Shown one piece after another: positions 1-9,754 of a DNA stretch of 64,000 nucleotides. How positions within the stretch are numbered: the first letter of the stretch is position 1; every line of letters starts with the position of its first letter. Origin of the DNA: Nemania diffusa (lineage: Eukaryota; Ascomycota; Sordariomycetes; Xylariales; Xylariaceae); NCBI GenBank assembly GCA_038501195.1, contig JBBPUQ010000001.1, positions 6,076,001 through 6,140,000 on the forward strand, in the 5' to 3' direction. The notes beneath the pieces are model-generated. The model saw only the letters and a program-made list of their open reading frames with translations. It had not been told where the DNA came from and did not search any database. The translations under genes were made by a program, and so were the position numbers.

Positions 1-191
1 ACTAGCATCGTAAGTCAGCACTTCAAGCATCGCCCTACAGCCGCAACTCGCCATGTACGCACCGACTTCTGGAACTCTCCCAGATACACATTAGCCCGCC
101 CCTTCTTTTCCGAGTCCCCACCCCGCATGGTCAGCATGGCCTGAAGCACATCTGCCAGAGGGAAAGCCTGCTGCGCGCCGTTCGTAGCCAT
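1..191 (-). CDS. MTR10: mRNA transport regulator MTR10 / transportin-3-type importin-beta, 5' end only
   Basis: Only the first coding exon (63-191, minus) and the acceptor of the second (AG at 2-3) lie in the window. The exon encodes 43 residues beginning MATNGAQQAFPLADVLQAML and ending YLGEFQKS. The pattern 'hydrophobic helix - R/K-rich - anx(Y/F)LGEFQKS' is the start of the first HEAT repeat of the MTR10/TNPO3 importins. These carry SR/RNA-binding proteins (Npl3 in yeast) into the nucleus. The intron (2-62) has GTGCGT and CTGAC...CTAG signals. The ATG at 191 is the first in frame. The rest of the roughly 950-residue protein lies to the left. The call rests on a short N-terminus, so the exact karyopherin is likely rather than certain. 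Confidence 0.72.
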
Positions 192-1010
192 GATGCGCAG
201 CGTGTGTCGGGTGAGGTCAGGTCAAGGGCTGTGGGGTGGGTACGCAGAATGACGGCAAGGCGTTGCTACTCTGTACCTAGCCCTGTGGAAATCCGCCGAG
301 GTCGCAAAGGTCGCCACGGAGGAAAGGAAAGGAAAGGAAAGGAAGCGGCAATAAAAAGAAGACACCTGCGAATGTATGGGCGTACTGCAGGTGATGTAAC
401 TGAGACGTTGAGCCGAGGGCAGCTCCGGGAGTAGAAGATGGGCGACAAGGCTCGCCAAATGAGGGTGTAATGTAGAGTGGAAGTCGGGGGGTTTGGGGGA
501 TGGAGAGCTTCGATATCACAAGCAGGAAGAAAAGGAGGGGCCAATAAAAATAAGGTGAATCTACCTAACCTACCTTGGGTACCTAACACGGTACAAAACT
601 ACCTACGTAAGTACCTAGCGTATTGGTTTGGCTCTTAAGGAAGGAGTGGCTTAAGTAGGTAGCTTATGTAGAGTAGATGGTAGTTCCCATAAAATGGCGG
701 GGTTGAGTTGTGGCGCATTATCTTTATTAAATGCATTAATCTTATATAGTATTATATCTGCATGCATTATCCATCAAGGCCAAGTCATCTACCTAGCTTA
801 TGTACTTTAGAAGTTAGGACGAGATAAATGGATGTCACGTCTCAGCCTTTAGCTACCTAACCTAGGTAGGTAGCCTTGCCAAATTTCCAACTCGAGCACA
901 CTTCTACACGCGTTGATCTACCTACCAATCCCAGACAGCTTCTTCCAACCTCCAACGAGCCTCACAAATCAATTACGCCAATCCGATCCCAAACCCCCTT
1001 TCCGAACAAA
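192..1010. promoter_or_regulatory. Divergent intergenic region between MTR10 and SmE
   Basis: This is a bidirectional spacer that must hold both promoters. It contains a (GGAAA)n purine tract at about 320-345, then a long stretch with many ACCTA / TAGGT motifs (about 560-600, 645-665, 850-875, 915-930). Short ORFs here overlap each other on both strands and look non-coding. Confidence 0.5.
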
Positions 1011-1421
1011 ATGACTGGCCGTGGAGGTGGTGGGCGCAAGGTCTTGCTACCCCCCATCAACTTTATCTTCAAGCTCCTTCAAACCCACGCGCCCGTCAAG
1101 ATCTGGCTATACGAGCAACTGTCAATCAGAATCGAAGGGAAGATCAGAGTGGGTGACCCGCGCGATCAATCTTCTGCCTATATTTTCAGCCCTGACTTAC
1201 GTTGCATATTTTGTAGGGTTTCGACGAGTTTATGAATCTTGTGGTGGACGATGCGGTAGAAGTCAAGCAAGTTTCGAAGACGAACCCGGAAGAGAAGAGA
1301 AGGGAACTTGGTGCGTTCATGGCAAAAACTCTAGCTAAAATATGTGGGACACGGCTAATTGTTTTTAGGGCAAATTCTATTGAAGGGCGATAACGTATCT
1401 TTGATTCAAGAAGCCGTATGA
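1011..1421 (+). CDS. SME1: Small nuclear ribonucleoprotein E (SmE)
   Basis: Three exons, 1011-1148, 1217-1310 and 1369-1421, give a 94-residue protein. It starts MTGRGGGGRKVLLPPINFIF, reads WLYEQLSIRIEGKIR across the Sm1 motif, resumes GFDEFMNLVVDDAVEV after intron 1, and ends QILLKGDNVSLIQEAV (Sm2 motif, usual I-L-x-G-D-N signature). Length and both Sm motifs match SmE exactly. It is part of the heptameric Sm ring on U1, U2, U4 and U5 snRNAs and acts in pre-mRNA splicing in the nucleus. Introns are 68 and 58 bp, with GTGGGT/TAG and GTGCGT/TAG ends. The Met at 1011 is used; in-frame codons upstream at 876 have no conservation. Confidence 0.93.
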
Positions 1422-1574
1422 TTACGAACGACAGCTCACAACGAGGCATACCCCGACGATGAAATAGGATTTCCTCATACAGTGTAGGACTGGCATAACC
1501 CTTCACAATATCTGTCCTGGAGAACGGGCACGGGTTAAACAACAAGGTGCAAGTAGATGATCAGTATGCTTGTT

Positions 1575-2392
1575 CTAATATCTCCTATTGCCAGCAGACT
1601 GTTTGATTTGGCCATCACCTAGAATGATGCCGTCTAAGGGTTGGTCATGAGGTCCAACAGGGATAGTCTCCCCCGCCGAAGGGGGGAGAAGCTGTTCCTT
1701 AAGAGCTAGAGCATATAGCAATACAGACGGGCCGTCGTTAGATGAAGTGTTCTCTATCCCGGCAGCCAATGCATAGCGATGTAAGAAATAATCGTAAAAG
1801 CCCTTGCCATGGCCAAGTCTGCGAACAGCGCCGGTCTCGGGGTCAAGATCGAAGGCGACACCGGGCAGGAGGACCAGGTCGAGCGATGCATCGGCAGACC
1901 TCTCCCCATCCAACTCCCCGATGCTGCGCTGTCGCTCGTGGACGGTAGCACCGTCGACGCTCGGAATGCCCCACCTGTCCCTCTGCAGGGACTCGTAATC
2001 CCGAATGTCTCTTAGACTTACCATGTCCATCAGTCGCACCGGCCCCTCTCCGGCAGGCAGACCGGACTTGTGGAGGTACGGTACGAAGACCTGCTTCCCA
2101 GCAGCGAGGGCGTGTCTGACAATAGAGTCTGTCTGGATCTCAGAGCCTGGCATGGATAGATAAACGCCTACTGTTTTCGCGTCCTTATATGGTCTAAAAC
2201 CGGACAAAGTATCGAAGACAGCATTACCTAAAACATGGTGATGTGGGTTTAGAGGTAGCTCCTCTATATTGTATATGTCGTGCGGGGTTGCTTACTCTGA
2301 GATGTTATAGCGTCCGGCGCAAGTTTGGATAGTCGTTGCTTCATCAGCGAGCGCAAGTGAGTCTTGGCCGCATGAAGGGCCGACGAATTCAT
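1575..2392 (-). CDS. FAU1: 5-formyltetrahydrofolate cyclo-ligase
   Basis: Two exons on the minus strand (2296-2392 and 1575-2227) give 249 residues. Exon 1 encodes MNSSALHAAKTHLRSLMKQR with the basic helix that begins this family (K-x-x-L-R-x-x-M/L-K-x-R). Exon 2 contains VGVYLSMPGSEIQT, the FVPYLHKSG strand, the VLLPGVAFDLDPETG loop and the LGHGKGFYDYFL ATP/substrate motif typical of the enzyme. It converts 5-formyl-THF to 5,10-methenyl-THF using ATP. The intron (68 bp) has GTAAG/TTTTAG ends and splits an AGT codon. The C-terminus QIKQSAGNRRY is unconserved. The gene is convergent with SmE, with about 150 bp between the stop codons. Confidence 0.9.
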
Positions 2393-3734
2393 TTCCGGCT
2401 GTTGCTGTTGCTGTTGGTAGTCCGGCATGCTCGATGCAAGGAGCTAGGAGTGGATAATATTAATCAGAATGGGGACATGATTCCCGGGCCAGACAGACAC
2501 GGGACGACTACAGCTACACCTCGTACCTGGGTGAAGGTGCTGCAGGTACCTACTCAAGTGAACGGATGCTGACATGCAGTACCTTTTGTATCGTGGTTGT
2601 GTAGTGTATCTATCCAAGTACCTGTACGACTTAGTCGAGGGTGACTCGACAAAGCAGCAGGAAGAAAAGAACGGTGACAAGGTATAGCAGCAATCTAACA
2701 AATGAATTGTCTACCTCATCTCCACTACCTACTGTACCTACTCTCAATCAACTCCTCAAGGTAGTTAGGTAGTGAAGTGCAAACATACAGTATGCGTAGA
2801 CAGATACCCAGATCGGTCACGTTATGGGCAGGTTGATGATTCCGATGAGGCTAGATCGCCCACCTACACATGTAATTCTCGCAGTATATTGTGGGTTCTA
2901 CCAGGTAGGTACGCAAGGTAGCGTGCTTTAGGTCTGTCTAGTGCCGGAAGGAGAGGGCGGTACCGGTACCAGTACACGGCCCTTCTCGAAACGAAAGTAT
3001 GGAACTGAAGCGTACGACACGAGTGTGACGGCAAGGGGAATACCTGCATTACATATGCGGATACTACCTACAAGGTAGGTAGATAGACGGCATGGTACCG
3101 ATCGTGGAGCTTTTGCTATTTTTTTATCTAATCCATCAATCTAATCAATCAATCAATCTCTGCTATATTTCCTTCTTTTAAAACAACATCAAATCCTGAC
3201 GTTATTCCATGTTACTAAACCCCACCTACATACCCCTAGGATCTCAGGAGGTAGCTACGAAGGATTGTAACCCGTAACAAAAATAAACGGAGTTACCTAC
3301 CGTGTAATATTCGTTTTTTTTCTCGGCGTGTGCTTGTAAGTAGGTATGTAACTGCTCGATCCGAGATCATGCCTGCCGTCTGTGTCATCTGGCGTGAGAA
3401 GCACTTACCTTGCTCTCTTCCTTCTAATGCTCGTAGCTGTCGTATATGTACTTTCTTGTCTCACCCACCATCCTTATCCACTTTCCCGACTGACCTGCCT
3501 CCGCATAGACACGCTATAGACACACTAGCATTCATCCATCCCTCTGTACTTCGTACGGCGTGACTTATACTGTACCTACTACTACCTAAGTAATTAATCA
3601 ATAGCGCCTTCTTCTAGCCGCTACCGAACCATACTACCTACCTAAGATACCTACCACTAATTACGCCATTCATTTTTGCCCGTTTACTTACATCCCACAC
3701 CCCTCAAAGGTCCACCCTCTCCTTCTGTATTTGT
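2393..3734. other. Intergenic region, divergent promoters of FAU1 and OPT transporter
   Basis: There is no convincing gene. ACCTA/TAGGT motifs are dense (about 2710-2775, 2900-2925, 3062-3082, 3290, 3565-3590, 3635-3655). A polyT / AATC-repeat patch lies at about 3118-3160 and a pyrimidine-rich stretch at about 3410-3545 in front of the transporter. Confidence 0.45.
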
Positions 3735-3754
3735 ATGCCCCTATGACCAACTAA
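3735..3754 (+). promoter_or_regulatory. Two minimal uORFs chained into the OPT start codon
   Basis: Directly before the transporter ATG (3754) are ATG-CCC-CTA-TGA (3735-3746) and ATG-ACC-AAC-TAA (3743-3754). The stop of the first overlaps the start of the second, and the stop of the second overlaps the main ATG by one base (TAATG). All three are in different frames. If they are in the transcript, the geometry would favour termination-reinitiation control. The transcript start is not known. Confidence 0.4.
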
Positions 3755-6700
3755 TGCCTCACGGCTCTGCACGACCTGCAACACCTGCAACACCTGCAAC
3801 GGGCCATGACGATTCGTCCCCAGCCGTGCCACTCGACCCCCGAAACAGTCAAGCCTTCCCGCTGGAGACGATCCCACCCGAACGCCAACATGGGCGATCC
3901 ATAACCAGATCCCCGTCCAGGACTCGGTCCAACCCCCCGTCGAGCTCCACAGCCTCAGCCGTTGTCTCTGCGCAAGCCCCCACGCTGAGAGCGACCTCCC
4001 GCTGTCATTCGCCAGCCGGGCACTGCAGCCTGTCATCAGGCACTGCGCCAGCTCCCTCTCCCTCTCGTCGCTCTCCTCGGTCTTCGCCGGCAACTGGTAC
4101 TACTAATACCACTGCTCCTACCACCACTGCCCTTGGTGTCCTCCTGCCCGGCTCGACCCCCGCCGATATAAGTCCTCTCGCTCTTCGTACCCCGAGCGAT
4201 GCTCCTCATACCTCCCATTTCCAAGACGAGGCGACCCTGTTGCCAGTTATCCATGATCGCCGAGGGACCATGTCCAAGGCACCGCTCCTCCTACGCTCCT
4301 CGCCGGGCTTTGGTACGGGGTCATACGGCGCAGCACCCATCCCTCCCGAGGTAGCAGAGGAGGGAGACCAGCATATTCACCATGCTTCCTCGATGTCTCG
4401 GGAGAGCACAGAATCGACACGCGAAAGACGTCACCAGTCCGCCAGTACAGGTCGGTCCGTAGCTTTCCGCGCAAGCACATCCTCAATAAGCCGGAGACGA
4501 AGGAGCCAGTCCGACGAGATAGGGGGCTCAACCGTCGTAGGCGGTCTTGAGGGTCGCTACGGCGTCCCCGACACCGCTCTGTTGAATGATATTCTGTCAG
4601 ATAATAAATCTGACGGTTCTGCCGCAGAGGAGGGAAGCGGCTTAGAAGAAGACGGCGATGCCGTTAGTGACGAGCAGGCCGAAGATCCCCCTGACAATTC
4701 GCCTTATCCCCAAGTCCGCGCCTCTGTTGCGCCAACCGATAATACCACCCTATCCATCAATACTCCTCGCATGTGGATACTGTCTGGCCTGTTCTCTATC
4801 CTCGGATCTTCCACCAATCTGTTTTTCTCTTTACGATACCCCAGTGTTGCCATTACTCCTGTTATAGCTTTGCTTCTCGTCCACCCGCTCGGCCTGTTGT
4901 GGGACTACATGCTCAAGCGCCCGGATGACCCGCCCGAAGAATTCATAGATGGCTCACGCACGTCTATCACCGGCCAGGGGCCCGAATCTTCGCCCTCTCT
5001 TCGTAGAACGAAGAGGAGCCGCGCCCAGCGGCTACGGCTCTGGCTTGCCCAGGGATCCTGGAATGAGAAAGAACATAGTTGTGTCTATGTGAGCAGCAAC
5101 GTCTCCTTTGGCTTTGCATTTGCAACAGACATTATCGTCGAACAGACCCAATTTTACAAGCAGGACGTTGGCATAGTCTATCAGCTCCTCCTCACCCTGT
5201 CGACGCAAATATTAGGCTACACATTTGCCGGTTTGACCAGGAGGTTTTTGGTCCGCCCCAGCGGCATGATCTGGCCCGGCACTCTCATGTCAGCAGCCAT
5301 GTTTACTACCCTCCATAAAGAGCAAAATGAGGTAGCAAACGGATGGAAGGTTAGCAGATGGAACTTTTTCTTTGTTGTCTGGCTGAGCGCCTTTCTGTTC
5401 TACTTTCTACCAGGATTGTTGATGCCAGCACTCAGTTACTTCAATGTTATCACTTGGTTTGCCCCTGATAATGTCGTGGTAGCCAATTTGTTTGGAGTCG
5501 TCTCTGGCTTGGGTCTATTCCCCATCACGTTCGACTGGGCCCAAATTGCATACATCGGCTCTCCCTTACTCACGCCTTTCTGGGCCTCCATGAATGTTAT
5601 CGGCGGTCTAGTCATTGTCATGTGGATCATCGCGCCCATCGCGTACTACTGCAACCTATTTTATTCGTCATACATGCCTATCCTCTCAGCATCAGTCTTC
5701 GACAATACAGGTCATATATACGATGTCGGTAGGATCCTCACGCCCGATTTTCTTTTTGACCGGGCCGCCTACTCGAAATACAGTCGGGTATATCTGCCTA
5801 TCACGTATGTGTTGAGCTATGGGCTCCAGTTCGCCGGTCTAGCCTCACTCTTGACGCACACGGCGTGCTGGCACGGGAAAGATATATGGACACAATGGAA
5901 GAGGTCCCTTAAAGAAGCCGGGGATGAAGACGGGCCAAGTTATCAGCCTCTAGAGAGCGATGGAAATGGTGTGGCATCGTTTCGGAGAAACGAGAGCGCT
6001 ATGTCGTCGAGTGCGAATATCGAAGATCTGCTCAATCGTGAGGATGTGCATAATCGTCTGATGAGGAGGTACAAGGACGCGCCAATATATTGGTATCTGT
6101 TGACATTTATTTCAATGACGGCAGTTGGCATTTTTGTCGTTGAATAGTAAGTATCCCAGAAAACCGGCTCACTACAGTGGCCTAGACTTACACGCACTAT
6201 CTTACTAGTTATCCTGTGCATCTGCCTTGGTACGGGCTGCTGCTTGCATTAGGAATATGTTCTATACTCTTCATACCTATCGGCATTGTCATGGCAGTGA
6301 CAAATCAGCACAGCAGCATCTATCTTATTTGCCAACTCATATGCGGTGCGGTATTCCCAGGGCGGCCGGTCGCAAATATGGTCTTCGTTACCTATGGATA
6401 CATCTCTTCTGCGCAAGGTATCAAATTCGCCGCGGATTTAAAGCTAGGGCATTACATGAAAATTCCACCCCGAATTCTATTTTCAGTGCAGATGGTAGCA
6501 ACCATCATCTCATCAATCACACAGATCACTGTTCTCAACTGGATGTTCCGTAACGTTCCAGGTATATGTACGCCTTCAGCCATCAACGGCTTCACCTGTC
6601 CGATTGCTCGCGTTCACTTCAACGGTTCCATATTGTGGGGTGTTGTTGGGCCAGCCGAGTTCTTCGGACCCAATGCTACTTATAGACCTTTAGTGTGGTG

Positions 6701-7115
6701 CTTCTTGATCGGCGCAGTAGCCCCTATCCCTCTGTGGCTCTACGGCCGGCGGAGAAAGAATTCTATAGTTCGAAAAATCAACTTGCCAGTGCTTTTTGGA
6801 TCACTGAGTTGGATTCCCCCGGCAACTGGTCTTAACTTCTCGGTGTGGGCGTTGGTCTGCTACATCTTCAACTACTTGATTAAAAATCGAGCAAATGCTT
6901 GGTGGGCTAAGTACACAATGACATTAAGCGCAGCGCTGGACTCGGGCTTAGCATTCGGTATCGTCATCGTGTTTTTTGGCTTTATCTATCCAGGTTGGAT
7001 GGACGGTTTCAGCTGGTGGGGGACAGAAGTATATAAGCAGGGCTGTGACTGGCAAGCTTGCGCCTATCGTACAGTACCGAACGGGTCCCATTTTGGTCCG
7101 GGTTCCGGTTGGTAG
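3754..7115 (+). CDS. OPT-family oligopeptide transporter with long disordered N-terminus
   Basis: Exons 3754-6146 and 6209-7115 encode 1,099 residues; the 62-bp intron (GTAAGT/CTAG) splits a Tyr codon. Residues 1 to about 335 are Ser/Pro/Thr-rich and without membrane segments (ATPATPATGHD, SSSTASAVV). The first transmembrane segment begins at about residue 340 (MWILSGLFSILGSSTNLFFS), followed by many hydrophobic helices. Family hallmarks are the YVSSNVSFGFAFATDIIVEQ block, the TFDWAQIAYIGSPL block and the cytoplasmic KIPPR motif in exon 2 (GHYMKIPPRILFSVQ). OPT proteins are proton-coupled importers of tetra-/pentapeptides, glutathione or metal chelates at the plasma or vacuolar membrane. Substrate cannot be told here. 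The frame stays open upstream to 3661 without an ATG, so a non-AUG extension is possible. The N-terminal tail is longer than in most relatives. Confidence 0.9.
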
Positions 7116-8168
7116 ATAACGACGAGTTATGGATATATTTTCGCGGGGATACACCGCAAGAACCTGGTTAGAATTTGGTATTTACTGGTGTTCAGGCCAA
7201 TACTAGACTTGGTTATCAACGAAGTATGATTGGCGTTTTTTTAAATTCATAACATAAATTAAACTTTTCTAAAATACTGCTATAATAAGTGATTTTTTAA
7301 AATGTAAAGACCAAACTTTAGACATACCTTTTCTTTTAAGATATCTATGGGCTATTTCAGCCAATCGCAGTTTAGCTAATTCTGAAAGCATGGTTTAGAA
7401 AGTTGCCTCAGAAGTGAAAGGATGTTGTATTGGAAAAGGTGGTCTGTAGCCGTACAGAAGCTAGCTAAAACTGTAGTGGTCTCATTACCCCCCCACACCT
7501 TCCTATTACCCTTCGCACCTACAGCACCCGGACTTCGAGATCGGTGGTTCTGGAGTGATCCTATTCATGGACTGTGATTAAAAGTTCCATGTACATCTTA
7601 GCTTAACTAGGGCTACTCCAGCTCTGGGACTTCAACCATTCTTTTCTAGACTCTACTACGTAGGTTGATAACCTATGTTCTCTAACAAGCGACACCGGAG
7701 TAATCACCTATCTCTTTAGGTGCCGACTTAGCTTCTTAAAAGTGGAAAACCGGGACTATGTAGATAACCAGATATGCCAATCAGATTAGTATATAATTCT
7801 TAAATAGATTCTCATTGGCATATGCATATTCCCGGTTTTCCACTTTTTACCTACCTTATCTACTGTTAGAAATACACCTTTAGGAAGTAGACCAATAATT
7901 GACCGGTCACGCCAAACTTTTGGCGCAGTGGTTTTTCCTAACATCTACCGACCCTGCTAAGGTAAAATTATACATATATTATGACTAAAAGTACAAAATT
8001 AAAACTCTCTATGCTGCCGAAAACATTCCCGCCTTTCAACCATGTCACGTTTAAGCATATACATATTTTACCTTACCTGACACCATACTTTTCCCCAACC
8101 TTATTTCACAGTCCTTTACATTTCCAGTATCCCCTAGTATCATGAATAAGAAAGGTGTTCTGCCGCTA
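7116..8168. other. AT-rich intergenic region, 3' of OPT and 3' of protease
   Basis: No coding region is visible. The sequence is AT-rich with two inverted repeats: the 110-bp nested structure at 7738-7847 and a small palindrome around 7909-7927 (CGCCAAA-CT-TTTGGCG). It looks like old repeat-derived DNA. Confidence 0.4.
7738..7847. repeat. Nested inverted repeat, possible small MITE
   Basis: Outer arms of 18 bp (AAAAGTGGAAAACCGGGA at 7738-7755, its reverse complement at 7830-7847) enclose inner arms of 10 bp (ATATGCCAAT at 7772-7781, reverse complement at 7814-7823). The whole unit can fold into one interrupted stem. No clear target duplication is seen. Confidence 0.5.
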
Positions 8169-9466
8169 TCAAATCAACAGACTCAACACCCTCCTGGGAT
8201 GAGTCACACCTATAGCCTCTCCCAATTCTTCGACGCCTTCGGGCAGCTTCGGGTGCTGTCCTCTCCTGTAGCGTAACACACCCATAAATTCTTCGATGTT
8301 GTTTCCGTTTCGATTAACAGGTGCAGCTGCGTTGCGTTCCTGGTCCTCCAGGAACATGCTGTGAATGCCAACAACCTTGCCGCCAACAATGACAGGACTA
8401 CCTGAGTTCCCTAGTATATATATTAGTCGGCTAGTCTTAATGACTGATAATTTTGGAATCTTCCGCGCTTACCCCCTACCGTATTTATTCTATGCTCAAT
8501 CGACAAGACACCATCTGCTTCGGTGCACGATGCCGATCCCTTAGACCAAATCAAGTGTTCCCCAGGATTCTTTTCAGGCATGTCTTTGGGGAAACCGATG
8601 ATTAGTCCTTCCTCGTCGAAGAATGCGCTGGGTTCTGGGTGATACTGGAGGATACGGACCCCCGGATCAAAAGCCTCTGCAAGAGCGACCATGCAGAAAT
8701 CATTCTTAGCGTATTGCTCCTGTCCTTTAAGTGACTTAATGGGACTGGCATGGCACGCGACTGCAACGCAGTTCTTAACACGTTCCGCAGATCGGTGCTG
8801 GCGCTTATCTGGAATAAGGACCGCCCACTTCGCAGGTCCCAATTTTCGATGCCACATGAGGTGAGCCGATGTCAAGGCATGGAACTTGCTGACAGCAAAT
8901 GCGGTTCCCTTTATTATATATTCGCCTCCATTGGGTAGTTCGAAGTGCGACTCTAGTTTGAAGATGCCTTTTGATGGTTAGTCACTCGGAGGATGACATT
9001 ATGTATGTTATGTATAGCTAGAAGCAAATCTTACCACTGTAACGTTTCCCCTGTCCAATGTCTCCCTCATTAGCCTCGCCGCGTAATATTGGCGCCTTGG
9101 TGACAAGGCCTTCATATTGGAAGGGAGCAATGGCGGAAGAAAGATCCCAGCTAACAATTCGCGCGCTACTGTTGGAGCCTAGACCGGCGAAATATGCATC
9201 GTCCAAGCTGTCTAGATACTTGTCGATATCGTGCCATTTTCCGCCCTCAGAATATGACTGCACGTGGTGCTGAGTGCTTTTGGAGTAGACCGGCCCAACC
9301 CATAACCATGGAATACTAATAACATGGAGTTAGTACACGGTATTCTCCAGATGAAGGGATCGGGCATGACTTACCGCAGAGATAACAATGAAGCTAAACG
9401 GCAATAGTAGTAGAGAAAATTGCCCAGATACAAGAAAGCTTCATAAAAGGGTGATGTAAAATACAT
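8169..9466 (-). CDS. Trypsin-like serine protease (V8/glutamyl endopeptidase type)
   Basis: Four exons on the minus strand (9375-9466, 9035-9315, 8473-8967, 8169-8410) join in frame to 369 residues. The catalytic triad is visible: His160 in FHALTSAHLMW, Asp214 in YAKNDFCMVAL and Ser292 in VGGNSGSPVIVGG, the last spanning intron 3. Spacing fits a chymotrypsin-fold domain at residues 125-310. Residues 1-35 are hydrophobic and aromatic (YEAFLYLGNFLYYYCRLASL) and could be a membrane anchor or an imperfect signal peptide. The first exon is the least secure part of the model. All three introns have GTAAG donors, and intron 1 has a TACTAAC branch point. There is a C-terminal extension of about 60 residues. 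Substrate unknown. Confidence 0.68.
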
Positions 9467-9475
9467 GGCTTTGTT

Positions 9476-9754
9476 TTATAGAGAGCTGCAATATAAAAAT
9501 GATATGGGGGCAGGCGTTTTCGATATCAAGAGACCAAATAGGTCAAAAATGAGTTTGCCCTTCGGAAATCGCATTGCCAAGGGAATCATTCGTGAAAATA
9601 TATTATAAGAGAATATAGAAAGTAAAAGAAGAAACAGAGAGAACAGGAGAATTAAGGGCGGTTGACTAGTATAAATATCTTGAACTTCTAAGAGAAACTC
9701 GGCAAGCTTAGGACCATGCATGAGGGATAGTCCGATTTGGGGGCGTGGAGGCAT
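9476..9754 (-). CDS. Possible small membrane protein or lost 5' exon of the protease
   Basis: This 92-codon ORF begins MPPRPQIGLSLMHGPKLAEF and contains one strong hydrophobic segment (PLILLFSLFLLLLSIF) followed by IPLAMRFPKGK. It ends 10 bp before the protease start on the same strand. A good acceptor (TTTATATTGCAG) lies at its 3' end, which hints that it could be an exon, but the frame after that acceptor hits a stop before joining the protease frame. I do not recognise the protein; it may also be chance. Confidence 0.28.
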   Translation of the reverse strand: MPPRPQIGLSLMHGPKLAEFLLEVQDIYTSQPPLILLFSLFLLLLSIFSYNIFSRMIPLAMRFPKGKLIFDLFGLLISKTPAPISFLYCSSL

